64,000 nt of DNA from Paracamarosporium sp. OC-R06-R3 (taxonomy: Eukaryota > Ascomycota > Dothideomycetes > Pleosporales > Didymosphaeriaceae), in the NCBI GenBank assembly GCA_019828545.1, contig JACVRA010000110.1:50465-114464 (forward strand), written 5' to 3'. The notes under the pieces are model-generated. The model was not told where the DNA came from. It saw nothing but the letters and a program-made list of their open reading frames with translations, and searched no databases. A program made the translations under genes and the position numbers. Below are positions 21,301 through 34,045 of the stretch, in pieces (positions within the stretch are counted from its first letter, which is position 1; every line of letters starts with the position of its first letter).

Positions 21301-22083
21301 CTAATCTATTTCTTTAACCTCGGACTTCTTCTCATAGCCCTCTGGCCACCAAATCATGGGAGCAACCGGCACACCAACCGCCTCCTCCCCACTCGCCGGC
21401 TCACCGACCCCATCCACGCTCCCAGCCCCCAAAACAACCCGATCCCCAACATCAACAAAACCGCATCTAGCATAGACCCGCCTCGACGCGGGACTACTCG
21501 CCTCAAGCCAAATAGGCTTCATCTCCTTCTGGGCCCTCTCCTGCAGCTTGCCCAGGACACTCTGCGCAAGCCCCTTCCCACGATGAGACGACCCCGTCGC
21601 AACAAAGACAACATAGTAGTACGTTTCGTCTTTTGACAGGACAGACGCTTTGGCTGCCTCGACGGGCCCCACGTACTCCCTCATGTACTTGTTCCAGCCG
21701 CCCAGGCCCACAGCGGGCAGAACTCTCCAGCCGCCCTTCAGGACGAGGCTTGCCCAGCCTAGAATGCCGATGTCTAGGAGTTCATTGCCCGGGGGCAGGA
21801 CGACGGCGGCGCATTGGGGGTCGAGCTCGGTTTGCGATGCGGGGGGTGGGGAAGCAGGATTGGAGGCGCCGGAGAAGAAGAGCGCGCGGTTGTTGCGTGC
21901 TGTTGCTTGGAGCTGGGTCCGTATGGTGAGGTATGTTACGTATGGGCGGCGGTACCACGGTGTGGAGCCCAGTATGTACCTGTATACGGGGTCTGTGACG
22001 AAGTTTTGGGCGAGGAAATCGGTGTAGACTGGGTGGTTCTTGTTTGTGGTGGTCACTGTGGTGTGTGACTTGGGGTCGGCCAT
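21301..22083 (-). CDS. GNAT-family N-acetyltransferase
   Basis: A single exon encodes 260 residues. The acetyl-CoA binding motif A of GCN5-related acetyltransferases is visible as VVFVATGSSHRGKGLAQSVL, with the R-x-x-G-x-G/A signature RGKGLA. It is followed by LEASSPASRRVYARCGFVDVG, the typical motif B leading into the last strand. The N-terminal half (about residues 15-110) carries the extra helices common in fungal members that act on small molecules. There is no signal peptide or membrane segment. Substrate is unknown; this large fungal subgroup has few characterised members. The start at 22083 is the only upstream ATG in frame. Confidence 0.82.
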   Translation of the reverse strand: MADPKSHTTVTTTNKNHPVYTDFLAQNFVTDPVYRYILGSTPWYRRPYVTYLTIRTQLQATARNNRALFFSGASNPASPPPASQTELDPQCAAVVLPPGNELLDIGILGWASLVLKGGWRVLPAVGLGGWNKYMREYVGPVEAAKASVLSKDETYYYVVFVATGSSHRGKGLAQSVLGKLQERAQKEMKPIWLEASSPASRRVYARCGFVDVGDRVVLGAGSVDGVGEPASGEEAVGVPVAPMIWWPEGYEKKSEVKEID

Positions 22084-22767
22084 GTTGTTTGAAGGGATCT
22101 TTGCGTGCTGAAGTCGTTCAAGTAATGTGTTCGGAAGTAGTATGTATATAGATTCTTGTCAAGAGCAGCAGTCTTGATGTGTACGATGTTTGAGGTATGC
22201 AAGTGTTGGGTCGTTCTTTGATGGCTTGCGCCCCACGAGACTCAACTAATATATATGTTCATTCTCTCGATAATCTGTAATCACCCGTTCGCATACGCCT
22301 CTTGTGCGGCACCTCGCAGTCCTCGCGATGCGCGGCGCCCGAGCCCTACCGCGCCGCATCTTGCCTAATGCGGAAATTTTGAAAGTGCTTAGCGCGGTCG
22401 ACCATAGGCATAGCCGTGCCTTACGTAGCCAAGACTGAGAGACAAAATGGGGAGAGGAGTGGAGAGACGGACTAGGCGCACTCATCAGGTGGGGCGTCGG
22501 TAAGATGCAGCTGCTTCAGCCCTGTGCTGGCTGTGCGATGGTCCTCGGGTCCCGTTCACAATCCGTGTGTTGATGCGGCCGTCGTTTCGAGCAGATGCTA
22601 GTAGCACAATCATTAACAGATGCAATGGAAGATTATAGAGCGAATGACTATTTATTGGCTCCGTGTATGGAGACTGTAGCTATGAGTTGACCATAATGTA
22701 GAGACAGGACTAAAGCGACAAAGACAGCAGACATCTAAATGTCAGGGACTAAGCAAGCTCTCTCATG
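22084..22767. other. Intergenic region
   Basis: About 680 bp lie between the acetyltransferase start and the THI4 stop. It contains the acetyltransferase promoter and the THI4 3' UTR. No further gene or repeat was recognised. Confidence 0.45.
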
Positions 22768-23867
<1,100 letters not shown>

Positions 23868-23941
23868 ATTGGCAAGTTACGTCAAGGGCGTTGGAAGCCT
23901 GCGAACTGTTAAGTTTGTCCCTAAACGGTAGGAGTAGGGAG

Positions 23942-24076
23942 GCATGATCCTTTCGCTGGTATTATCCAGATCAAGTTGGCACCGTATAATCTCAGAACGA
24001 GTCCAGCACACGTCTCATCCAGGCTAGGAAGATGCGATGGACGAGGCATGTGCTGGAAACGAACACCGGTCCATGC
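23942..24076 (-). promoter_or_regulatory. TPP (thiamine pyrophosphate) riboswitch aptamer in the THI4 leader
   Basis: On the minus strand the conserved aptamer core is present: CTGAGA at 23995-23990, then TTGATCTGGATAATACCAGC, and GCGAAAGG. A nine-position P1 helix with one mismatch can form between 24076-24068 and 23950-23942. The extended P3 arm typical of fungi is clear. CCAGCACA at 24056-24049 pairs fully with TGTGCTGG at 24010-24003, and an inner seven-pair helix follows an internal loop. The aptamer ends 74 nt upstream of the THI4 ATG. Fungal THI4 and NMT1 aptamers usually sit in a 5'-leader intron and control its splicing; that mechanism here is inferred. Confidence 0.93.
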
Positions 24077-25000
24077 TCAGCATACTTAACACTGATTGTA
24101 CCTTGATGTAGTTGGGATAATGCCCGCGCATAGAACATGACTTGGTGCATGGCGAGCTCCATACTTTTTGGATGGAATCTATACGCAGATTAGTCGGTGC
24201 ATTGCTTTGAGGGGTACAGAGGGGAGTACGAAGAGTCAGCTGGCGAAGTGAGGACGTGTGAGGGTGTGAGGGTGGTGAGAGGAGGGAAGGAGAGAAGGAG
24301 GGGCAATCGTGGTATTTCAGCATGGAGGGGTAGTGGCGGGCTAGAGCTGCACGGTGAGCTAGTAGCAAGGTAAGTGCCCCACGTCGACAGGATCGGTCGA
24401 GGTGTTATTCGCTCAGAGGGACCGGCAGTCTGTTGGATATTGGAAAGCGGAGCCGGCGATGATGCTCGGCCGCTGGAAGCAGTGTGGGATTGGCAGTGCA
24501 GCCGTTGCGGGTGCGTCACCAAGCAAGAGGTGCGGCCATGAAGGACGTATGAAGGCAGCAGAGTGTGTCAATTACGAGTATAGCCATCCACCGACGCGGA
24601 GAAGAAGCCGAGCAAATGACGGTACCTGGTGTCAGTCAGTCGGTGGGCATGAATTGCAGGCACTTGTTGTGGAGGCACTTCGACGATTGCACTCCTGGAT
24701 GGCCTGACGTCTGCTGCCGGACACGTCCACCGTCCCGAGGGAGCTCGACACCGGACCCTGGAGCAGAGACACCAGATTCGATGCGCTGGCGCCGTCCATG
24801 GGCATGCCGGGCGCTGTTCGGTGGGGGCGGCTAGCGCGAGCGGTTGCCGATGAAACGAATGGCCAAAACACAGCCAAGGAAGGCGGGCAGCCGACTCTCT
24901 ACTAGCTGGCCGGCCGGGGTCAAACAACAACACGACTCTCTGCCATCGCCGCCTCATGTGCCCCGCCGCCCTCGACACACCACAATAACACTCGCCCACC
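24077..25000. promoter_or_regulatory. Divergent region between THI4 and STU1
   Basis: About 920 bp hold the THI4 promoter with the start of its leader, and the GC-rich STU1 promoter. A candidate leader-intron donor for THI4 (AAG followed by GTACAATCAG on the minus strand) lies near 24102. No further gene was recognised despite several overlapping open frames on both strands. Confidence 0.45.
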
Positions 25001-28000
25001 ATGGAGGAGCAGGTTGCGACCCTCCTCGCGGCCCTCAAGAAGCCCTCGACCGCCGTCGACACGCGCCTGCAGCTCTTCGCCGCCGTCAAGTCGTCCATCA
25101 AGCACACCCGCGTCCCAGAGGCCTGCCAGGCGGCCACTTTCGAGTGCATCCGCATTGCCATCAGCGCCACCACCTCGGCCGCCCTGGTCACCACGGGCTT
25201 TTCCACCCTGAGCCACTTCATCAAGCGATTGCAGCTGCAGGAACAGACGACCGTCATCACCTCGCAGTCCGCCCGCCTTCTCTCCATTCTTGTTGATCGC
25301 CTGGGCGATGCGCGCGAGAGCCACCGCAACGCCGCCGCACAGCTCCTCGCCGACCTGCACCCGCTGTGCCCTGTCGACGTCGAGACTGCCGTTCACAATG
25401 CCATGAAGGGCGCCAATCCCCGCGCCAAAGAGGCCTCGATGCCCTGTCTCGTCAAGGTGTGTGCGCCGTTTTGTTGATACCTGCCATGCAAGGCTAATGC
25501 GCGCCCGGCAGATAAACAAAGCCGAGAGCCTCCCGTTCAAATCCTACGTCCCCCAGCTTGTAGCGAACCTCGAAGACGCCGACGCGGGCGTGCGCGAGGC
25601 CGCCAAAAATGCCGTCGTGGAATTGTTCAGGTAGAATTGGCACCTCGATACCCCCAACGCGCATGTGGCTGACAGTTGCACAGGACAGCGCCAGAACGCG
25701 CAAAGGTAGACCTAAAGAAGCAGCTTGTAGCTGCCAACGTGCGCAAGACCATTGCGAACTACATCACGTCCCATATGGATGGTGCCAGCCCCGTCGAAGC
25801 AGAATTGCCGCCGCCTCCGGTTCGTCCCATATCCGCAGCACGCGCCCAAACCCTACAGCCCGATACAGGTTTCGCCGACAGTCTAATCAGCGAGCAACCT
25901 CCACCAAGCGAACCCGTTTCTATGGACCCGCTACACATTTACACCCAGCGTGAGCTGGAAGACATCTTCCGCGACATGACGCCCCACTTTGAGGGAAAAG
26001 AGTCGGAGCAGAACTGGATAGCACGAGACAAAAACACGACCAAACTACGCCGCATAACGAAAGGTAATGCGCCTAGTGAATTTCACGGTATCTTTGTAGC
26101 AGGAATCAAGTCTCTGCTGGACGGCATTTTGAAGGTCGCAAACTCTTTGCGTACTACTATGTCAACAAATGGATGCCAGCTAGTACAGGACCTTGCTAAG
26201 ACTTTGGGGTCCTCGATCGATCCATGGGTGGAAATTCTCCTCCAAACGTTCATCAAGATGTGTGCTGCGACCAAGAACATTGCTGCGCAAAACGGCAACA
26301 CGACAGTAGAGGCTATCATGTCGAATGCATCATATACGAACCGTCTGCTACAGCATGTCTCGTTCGCGTCGCAAGACAAGAATGTGCAGCCACGGAGCTT
26401 CTCTTCAGCTTGGGTAAAAGCCTTAATTCGCAGGCACAAGTCACAAATTGAGCATTCTGGGCTGGACGCCGTTGAAAAGATCCTTAAGAAAGGTCTCACG
26501 GATGCTAACCCAAAAGTTCGAGAAGCGTATCGGAGCACATACTGGACATTCGCCCTCGTCTGGCCTCAAAGGGCTGAAGCGTATGTGTAGAGCCTCCACA
26601 AAGGCGAGCTGTGCGCTAACATGTGCATAGAATCTTCGAAACACTCGATAAGCGAGAAAAGAACGGGCTAGAAAAGGATCCTAACAATCCAAATGCATCA
26701 TTAGTATCGTCACAAAGCAGTACTTCAGCATTTTCAAAGTCTGTGGGTGCAGGCAGTGGGCCTGCACGGGATGCGCTGAAGGCAAAGATTGCTGAGCAAC
26801 GTAGAGCAAAGCTGGCAGCAACTAGAGGTGTACCCGAACGCCCCAATTCTGCTCAAGCCACTTATACACCCGTGAAATCGCAGTCAGCGAAGGCTCTAAA
26901 CTCTAAGACAACATCTAATACTTCCGCAACATCGTCCGGTCTCGGCAGACCACCTTCAGCACTTGGAAGCTCAACCAAGTCAGCAGTGTCAGGAAACGGT
27001 ACAGGCTCTTTGATGAGCGGCACGGCTAGACGACCAATGCGACGGCCTGAACTACATAGGCCTGCTACAGCCGATCCTTATGCAGTACGGCGTGCAGGCA
27101 CAGGCAAAGTGACTCCTTCGATGACTCCTGAGAAGACCCCTGCTGCGACCACAACAAAGAAAGCCATTGCGCCAAAAAGCATCAGTCGTCCACGAGCGCA
27201 GACCCAGAATAGCCCAAGCGTCAGCCCGATCCGTAGTAAGTCTAGGCTAGGAGAAGTCGCGACACATCGCAAAGCGCCTAGCACAAGCTCGCGACACGGT
27301 AGCCCAGCTGTCAGTCCTTCTAAAGACGAAGATCTAACCTTGGTCAAGCCATTCGTGCGTTCACAAAGCCATCATGAACCCGGTGTCGCTCCGTTCCGGC
27401 ATCAACAAGGTCCCGATACATCTGCCGACATTGACTCCCTCGACGTTGGAGATGAAGATAATTTCACTATGGTTATTCCAAACCTCGAAAGACCCCAAGC
27501 ACAGCCTGTGCAGCGAAGCCCACCCAAACCAACGACGTCTTCTAGTCGGCTGATGGTAGGGAGTCCCCACGTTTCGCCTTTGAAAAGCCCGAGATCCATG
27601 GGTGATATTAGCGTTGGATCTGCTCGAAGCATTCGCATGCGATCGCCAGATCGGCCAAGTACACGGGGAACGGACGCACAGGAGGAGGTTCAAGTCTACG
27701 AAGATCCGTTCGTGGGCGATGAGCCCACTGCTGTGCCAACAGAGACCGAGAAACCAGTCTTGGAAGAGCTACCATTGAATGAGAAGAACGCCGAGCGCAG
27801 GCACAGTTCCCAGAGCTCGGAGAGTAACACGATGATGGGTGAGGCAGCTGAGACACCTATACGTGGTCATCACAAGACGACTAGCACTGGAAGTGTCATG
27901 CATACAGAGAGTACGGAGAGCAACGGTCCCGAAGTTTTCAAAAACAGACAGCTCCTTGCCAGTGGTATCAAGAAGATTCAAACTCAAACGGTTGAAGCAC

Positions 28001-28734
28001 ACATGTTTCGACGACTTCAGGACATGGTGAAATCCAACCAAGACATATGGGGCCCGGGCGATGAGAAATTCAGCGAGTTGCTTCTAGCTTGTCTAGAGTA
28101 TCTCGAAACCCCGGCTGACCTTTTGAAGACGCCTCCTGCGAAAGTTGCTAATCTCAAAGTCCAAGCGCTGGCGACCATCCGCGCCATGCTCTCTCTATAC
28201 CGCAAAGAGACAGCACGGCACTTTTCTCGCGTGCTCTGCACTCTGCTGCAGACAAAATCACAACACGAGAACAGCTCACACATCGCCACAGACCTCGAAG
28301 CCACTGCAGACGAAATTGTTCGCTACGGCCAGACGTCGGAATGCCTAAACGCCGTGCTTTCTCTTGTCGAAGGCACGCCTGCGTCCACCCCAACCTCCTC
28401 GCCCAATTCGAAGTCTTCTTCGATCTCCTCGGCATCGATTCCATCGAACCGGACAATAACGATGGCACTCAGCACACTTTCTTCGCTCATCCAGATCTCC
28501 GGCGCAAAGAACACTCCTCTGACGCAGGAACAAACAGCCCGGCTGGGCAAACTAGCTGTAAGATGTTTGGATGATACCGATGCTGATGTGCGCAAGGCGG
28601 ACATCGATGTCTGCGTCTCGCTGCATGAGCGCATTGGTGGTGAGAAAGAAGTATTCTGGAAGGCTGTCGCCGGTGCACGGGAGCAGCACCTCAATCTTTT
28701 GACTTATTATCTCGCAAAGCGCAGCAAGGCTTAA
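25001..28734 (+). CDS. STU1: CLASP-family microtubule-binding protein Stu1
   Basis: Exons 25001-25456, 25512-25630, 25684-26580 and 26631-28734 (1191 residues), with introns of 55, 53 and 50 nt. CLASP proteins bind microtubules and tubulin through TOG (HEAT-type) domains, promote rescue, and are needed for spindle assembly. The N-terminus (MEEQVATLLAALKKPSTAVD) and the following helical repeats (EDADAGVREAAKNAVVELF) form a first TOG domain. The central block (residues about 260-500, including SSIDPWVEILLQTFIKMCA and LTDANPKVREAYRSTYWTFA) is the CLASP_N type TOG domain. A Ser/Arg/Pro-rich basic linker (residues about 540-840) likely binds the microtubule lattice. The C-terminal helical region starts near AHMFRRLQDMVKSNQDIWG. 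All splices restore continuous helices. Length fits fungal Stu1. Confidence 0.92.
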
Positions 28735-29580
28735 AATGCTTTGTATCCGCTGGTGCGCAGGGCTGGAGTGAAGCAGCAATGGCTGGCCGGTCCAGATCTC
28801 TTGCCTTTGTCTTTCTCGTCATCACCTTATTTCATCTTCAAATCGTGAGTGGCGCCGGGGCATCTATGGGTTTGAGTGGTTCTGTTCATCTTGGCGTTGC
28901 AAGAAAAGTAGGCGGTTCAGTCCGGACCTGGTGGCATATCTACCAAGAACAGCGATTACATGTATACTTTGTCTTAGGACAGTTTCTCCGGATCCATCTT
29001 GCTGTTTCGTCTTGGTTTGGTAGCGGAAAATGTAGTCTTGTTTAATATATGAATTCGAGCTTTTCAACTGCTGGAAGTCCAACAAGCAAATCTATTGGGT
29101 GGTTAATAGCGGAGGGGCAAACATGCGGATTGGTCATTATGTCCGAATACGCGCTGTGGTGGCACCGGAATGCTTTCTGCCGCAGCGGGGTTGTCATCAC
29201 GTCGTTGCCTTCGGCTTCAACGGATGGCCAAAGATTAGTGCGGGATAGCAGCGAGGAGGAAGTCCATTATGACGGGTTTAGATAATTTGAAAGCTGGGTA
29301 CGCCCGCTCGAGTATCTTTCCCATCATCCACTCACAGAAGGGGGAGGGCGCTCTGTTTTGTACAAATAAATTGCCCGCCGCCAAGCTACTGGCCGTCACA
29401 CAGCTTATGTGGCGAGGTTAGCCTTTTTAAGTCAAGTGTACGCCGGAAGAACCGCTTTCTCGATCCACCCATCAACTTCACCCATCCTCACAACAGCTCT
29501 GAGCACACCGACTGTGGACGCGGCTTGAACGATAATAGGGATCAGAACCTACGGCCGTACAGAGCCCATCTGAAGCCGTA
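28735..29580. other. Intergenic region downstream of STU1
   Basis: About 850 bp. The first part fits the STU1 3' UTR; the second part is the promoter of the Zn2Cys6 gene. An 88-codon frame at 28779-29045 has a hydrophobic start but begins only 44 bp after the STU1 stop and looks accidental. Confidence 0.45.
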
Positions 29581-31066
29581 ATGGCGGGTGGCTTACGCAA
29601 GTATCATACCAAGAGTCGGAACGGCTGCAGCCAATGTAAGAAACGAAGGAAAAAGGTACCGCGTCATCTCATTACTCTCGCAGGATTAGCATGAATGCAA
29701 TTTGGAAGGACCAAACGCCCTCTGGGCAAAACGCCTCGCATCGGTTTGACTTACTTGAGACAGTGTGACATGCGGATGCCGAGGTGTGGAAACTGCACAA
29801 AGTGGGGAACAACATGCGATTTCACGGCGTGGAGCGAGGCGGTTCGCCCGTTAATCGAAAAGCAATTTGCCGAGTCAGTCGCCTCTACTCCATGCATACG
29901 CGCGAGACCATACTGAACAATTTTGTAGAGCCCTGCCTACAGAAGACGCACTAGCCTACCCGATGCCGTTAGCCAGCTTCGATGCCGACGATTTGGGTCT
30001 TCTTCGACATTATGCAACTACGTCCTCCCTTACTCTTGCGCCGAAAGATACCCTCTTTCTTTTTCAGGTCAACGTACCAGGCGAGGCGAAGTCCCATTTG
30101 TTTTTGATGCACAGCGTTTTAGCGTTCTCTGCGCTGCATCTTTCCGTCATCGATACCCGTAACCGAGATCGCCATGTCCACAATGCGTTCAAACAGCACC
30201 AGCAGGCCCTAACCTCTTTTCGCGAGTCGGTAAAAGAAGTTAATGTCGACAACGGCGGTGCCATAACCGCATTTTCGTTCTTGATCCTCGTCTATACCAT
30301 CGGTCTTCCTATCGTTTTCGGTTTCGACAACGCACCGAGTAGTCCGCTATCTTCCTTTCTTGATATTCTCCAGGTACTTCGAGGAGCATGGACTGCGCTC
30401 GGACCCAACATGGCAGGAGTTGAAAATGGTAAACTGCGAGAGCTTGTCAAACCACAGCCCATCAAGCGGAAGCCATGCGTAATGCACGCCAAGGGTGCAA
30501 AAGTAATTCGCGCCCTCAGCCACTTCCTGGATACTTCTCCCGTTGTCGAAGACGAGCACCGACAAACCTACCGCGAGGCCTTAATGCATTGGGAAAGATT
30601 TTTCATGAACTCGCCGTGCAAGCCACCGCTCTGGGCTAATGCCCTTGTATGGACGATGAGTGCTCCACATACGTACTTTAAACTCTTGAGGGAGCGAAGG
30701 CCCTTCGCCCTAATCATCTTCGCGAACTGGGCCATCGCTCTGGTTCGTGCTCCTAACATGTGGTTCAACGCTTGGGCAAAGGAAGTGGTCGCTGATATCT
30801 GGCACATCTCGGACATAGAGACTAGGAAGGCGTTGATGTGGCCTGCGGAGGTGTGCGGCATCATACCAAAGAATTTCCATCCCAAGGATTGTGTATGCTG
30901 GGAGTGCCGCGAGGGAGAGCCGTATATGTCGGTCCGCGATGCGGCTGCTGCAGTCTTGGTGGACAGAACGAAGCCGGTCATAGGAAGAGACAGTCCTGAG
31001 AGGAATGTTCAGCCCTACACGATTGTGGAGCAGCCCACTTTCCATGGTTTGATGAAGGCGGTGTGA
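29581..31066 (+). CDS. Zn2Cys6 binuclear-cluster transcription factor
   Basis: Exons 29581-29655, 29764-29873 and 29929-31066 (440 residues); introns of 108 and 55 nt. The first splice assembles the DNA-binding cluster exactly: C-SQ-C-KKRRKK-C-DMRMPR-C-GN-C-TKWGTT-C, that is Cx2Cx6Cx6Cx2Cx6C, at residues 16-43. The remainder is a helical regulatory region of the type found in short fungal regulators of this class (LFLMHSVLAFSALHLSVI, ANWAIALVRAPNMWF), without a clear named domain. Proteins of this kind act in the nucleus as activators or repressors; target genes are unknown. No adjacent metabolic cluster is present, so neighbourhood gives no clue. The split of the zinc cluster by an intron after the basic run KKRRKK is common in this family. 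Confidence 0.87.
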
Positions 31067-32136
31067 GAGGACGGAGTACCTTTCCATCAACGGATCGGGC
31101 GGTTTCTTTGGTCATTCTTGTTGGAAGACACCCGAGAGACGCTCGCTCACTGTTCCGGACAAGAGCATCAACCGAACCTGCGCCTCACGCGTGGCGTCGA
31201 TGAGATGTCTCTGGGTGCGCATCTGCACCCCCACTTGTAAGGGAGGTATTCTGAAGCGTTCTTCGGTCCTTTCCGTGTACGAGCTACGCATCCAATCAGG
31301 AGATTGCACATATAGTGCTACGCCATTGCGATAACCTCCTCAAGAATGCGGCTCTTTTCCCAGTGGTCAGGTCCACGATGCGCGCACGGACGCACATGAT
31401 CGGACTTCCCCTTACTTCAGGCTGTGGGGCGGCACAGTACCAGGCGTCCCACAGCTTGGGGCTGGCGCGAATCACTCAGGCGTACGTGCAAGGTCCAGAC
31501 AAGTAGGCGTATAACGGACTTTGAAGCAGAGATGCGTCTCGCGAAAGCACGAGTGTCGCAATCTGGCCACGGCTTCTGATGTGAGGTCGGCATCCGAACC
31601 CCGTCTACCCAATCACAGCGCCTCTAGTGGCTCCTCCACCCTCAGCTTCGCTCTACCTTCGTCATCCAGTACTTCATCTAGCAACCAGATCTATCCAGTG
31701 TTTCGCAATGTTCTGTGGCGCTTCGCCCCCCGTGCGTGCGCACGCCCAAGGATACATCCACGCGCTTGTGGATTTTAGAGTTTGCCGATCCATTCTGGGT
31801 TGGCCTGTCCTTCTTACTGTCTAATTGCGAGCTGCATCGGAGTGCCCTTGGCAACGGTGTTTGCCCTCTCATATAAGGCTCGAGCAGCTCCGACGGCACG
31901 GGGTTCTCTTCTCCTCTGGCTCTTGCTCTCGCCCCGTGTGTTGTCTTAGAACGCTATCGCTCTTTACGCTCCTTTCGCGCTCCACGGCTCGCTGTTGGAC
32001 GCTGCCACTCGTTTGACTTCGTCGCACTCTATCATCAAGCAACTACAAATTTTCGAATACGCAGTTCCTGGCACCGCCATCTCCAATTACTATAAACGTC
32101 ACCAGCATTAGCATCTTGTCTACCATCGACCCCAAC
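31067..32136. other. Intergenic region upstream of a secreted-protein gene
   Basis: About 1.07 kb with no convincing gene. A TATA-like CTATAAAC at about 32090-32097 lies 40 bp before the next ATG. The last 200 bp are rich in C/T tracts (CTCTTCTCCTCTGGCTC and similar), a common feature of strong fungal promoters. Confidence 0.5.
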
Positions 32137-32874
32137 ATGCGCACCTCACTTGCAGTCTTCGCCATACTGAGCGCCATTCCAGCCCTCGCCGCTGCCTATC
32201 CTACCTCCAGCTCTTACGGCTCTGGTCCTGTGGACGACACTCCCTCTCCTCCCAGCTATGGCTCCGGCTCCGGTTCCGGTTCCGGCTCAGTCGATGCTCC
32301 TGTACGAACTTCTCCATCCATACAACATCATTGATGTAGTACATCTGACATGAACATGTAGGATTCCCGCAACGACGGTGCCTGCACTCTTTACAAAGCC
32401 CAAGACCTTGCCGGTAAGACTTCACCTACCGACTACACGGCCATCCCTGCCGACGCCGGGTGCCTCGACCTGAGCAGCTTGTATGGAGCGTGGGAGGAGA
32501 AGACGCGCAGTCTAGTCGTGCAAGAAGGATACAAGTGTGACTACTATACGTAAGTAAACTGCTACCTTCCCTACACGATGAAACTACCCTTCGATATTGC
32601 CAGCCGGACTATTTCACCTAGTATCGAAGAGCATTACAAGAGATTTAGTACTAACAAATGGGATTATAGCGAGTTCAAATGCCCATCGACATCCACGCCA
32701 CTCTGCCTCAACGCTTCAGCTGAAAAGATCACCAAGAAGACGCTGCCCGACGCCTTCGACCAGAAGATCAAGAGTGTCAAGTGCGAGAAAATCGAGACGG
32801 AGAAGCCTAAGCCCAAGCCCAAGCCCGCGCCTGAGCCTGAGCCTGAGCCCGAGACCCCATCCTCGACCTACTAG
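32137..32874 (+). CDS. Small secreted protein with Gly/Ser-rich N-terminus and Lys-Pro/Glu-Pro tail
   Basis: Exons 32137-32301, 32362-32549 and 32670-32874 (185 residues); introns of 60 and 120 nt, the second with a TACTAAC branch site. The start at 32137 gives a signal peptide (MRTSLAVFAILSAIPALAAA). After a Ser/Tyr/Gly segment with repeated GS dipeptides (YGSGSGSGSGS) comes a compact region with six cysteines (in ACTLY, GCLDL, KCDYY, KCPST, LCLNA and KCEKI). The C-terminus is a simple alternating tail, KPKPKPKPAPEPEPEPE. I do not recognise a family. The layout fits a secreted or wall-associated protein; a role in host interaction is possible but not shown. A second in-frame ATG upstream is less likely because it would bury the signal sequence. 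Confidence 0.75.
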
Positions 32875-34045
32875 ATAGCCTGCTTTCAGCTCCCGAATTA
32901 GCTTCCGTCAAAAAGGCACCTGCGTGTCAGTCGCATCCATCTTGTTCGATACCCCTCAATTCCTTTCTCCATCCGGAGCACCTAAGGATCCCTGTAATGA
33001 TAATCTATTTCACTTGTTTGAGATCGCCGTCTGTGTTTCGTTGTGATGTTTCTGTCCCAGCAGTGCAATTGGTGTACCATAGATATATACTGTACAATGA
33101 TCGAAGGTTATCACATACGACCATAGGATCCTGAGAACAGAGCTTCCCGTTCGCTCAGCTGTACTTAAGCAGGATACCGGCGGATCAGTACTCAGGTCGG
33201 TGACGACTGGGGAATCCCCGCTGTTGTATGTTTTTTTGCCGTTTTTGTACGTGTGGGTCGGTCGACTTGTGTGCGCTATGTGGGTCTCCTCCTCCGCTTA
33301 GGCGTCATCCTACCTAGACGGCTTACCGCAGGAGCAGCGTTACTACTTTAAGAAATGTGCCATTGCGTGTTTTTGATCTGCGCTTTGAACGTTTGAAACA
33401 TGACTCGAGTTCCGGTATTCTTTTGCTAGTCGCAAGGGCGATGTTGGGATACTCGACAGATCCTACCATACCGGTCGCGAATGCGGTAAAATGAAATGAT
33501 GGCAAGCGACGATAATACACTGTCACATATTGCATCTGGGAATAGAGTCGTGTACCTCAATTATTCGCTACATACCTGTCAGCCAAGTGTCAGCTCTCCA
33601 ATGCGCAGAGCCATTCATTCTACTAGAACACCCTCATCCTGCCAACATTACTATCACATCAAATCACGGTTTTCCTTCGCAAATCTGTACGGTACTATAT
33701 CTTAGTTAGGATTGACCTTGCGAGCGTAAAAAGTGAGCTCCATCAGCGCAGGGTTACAAATGATGTCCACCTCTATGTTGCGAGAAGTCTGTAAGTCCCG
33801 AGAAGGATAACGAGGTTGAAGGGTGACATTGACAGCGTCTGGTAGCTGCCTTGACCTTGACTTAATATGGCGGCGCGCGTCCCGTTGTAGAGCAACGATG
33901 AAAGAAATGAAAAAGTGATATTCAAAGGCATATGCCGGGTATACATGCCGTACCCTTCCAGGATCTTAATGCCAAAGGTCGCCACAATAACAGTACAAAT
34001 AATCCACGTATTAACAGCGATACCCAACTTGCACCCTAACCGTTC
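32875..34045. other. Convergent intergenic region
   Basis: About 1.17 kb lie between the stops of the secreted-protein gene and PMS1. The sequence is AT-richer than its flanks, with T tracts near 33220-33240. An 84-codon hydrophobic frame on the minus strand (33773-34027) begins without an ATG. Nothing else was recognised. Confidence 0.45.

Noticed and set aside
28779..29045. 88-codon frame with a hydrophobic, signal-like start after STU1
   Set aside because: It begins 44 bp after the STU1 stop, so it most likely lies in its 3' UTR. There are no cysteines of note, no splice structure and no recognisable mature region.
33773..34027. 84-codon hydrophobic minus-strand frame after PMS1
   Set aside because: It starts at TTG, not ATG, directly downstream of the PMS1 stop; probably 3' UTR.
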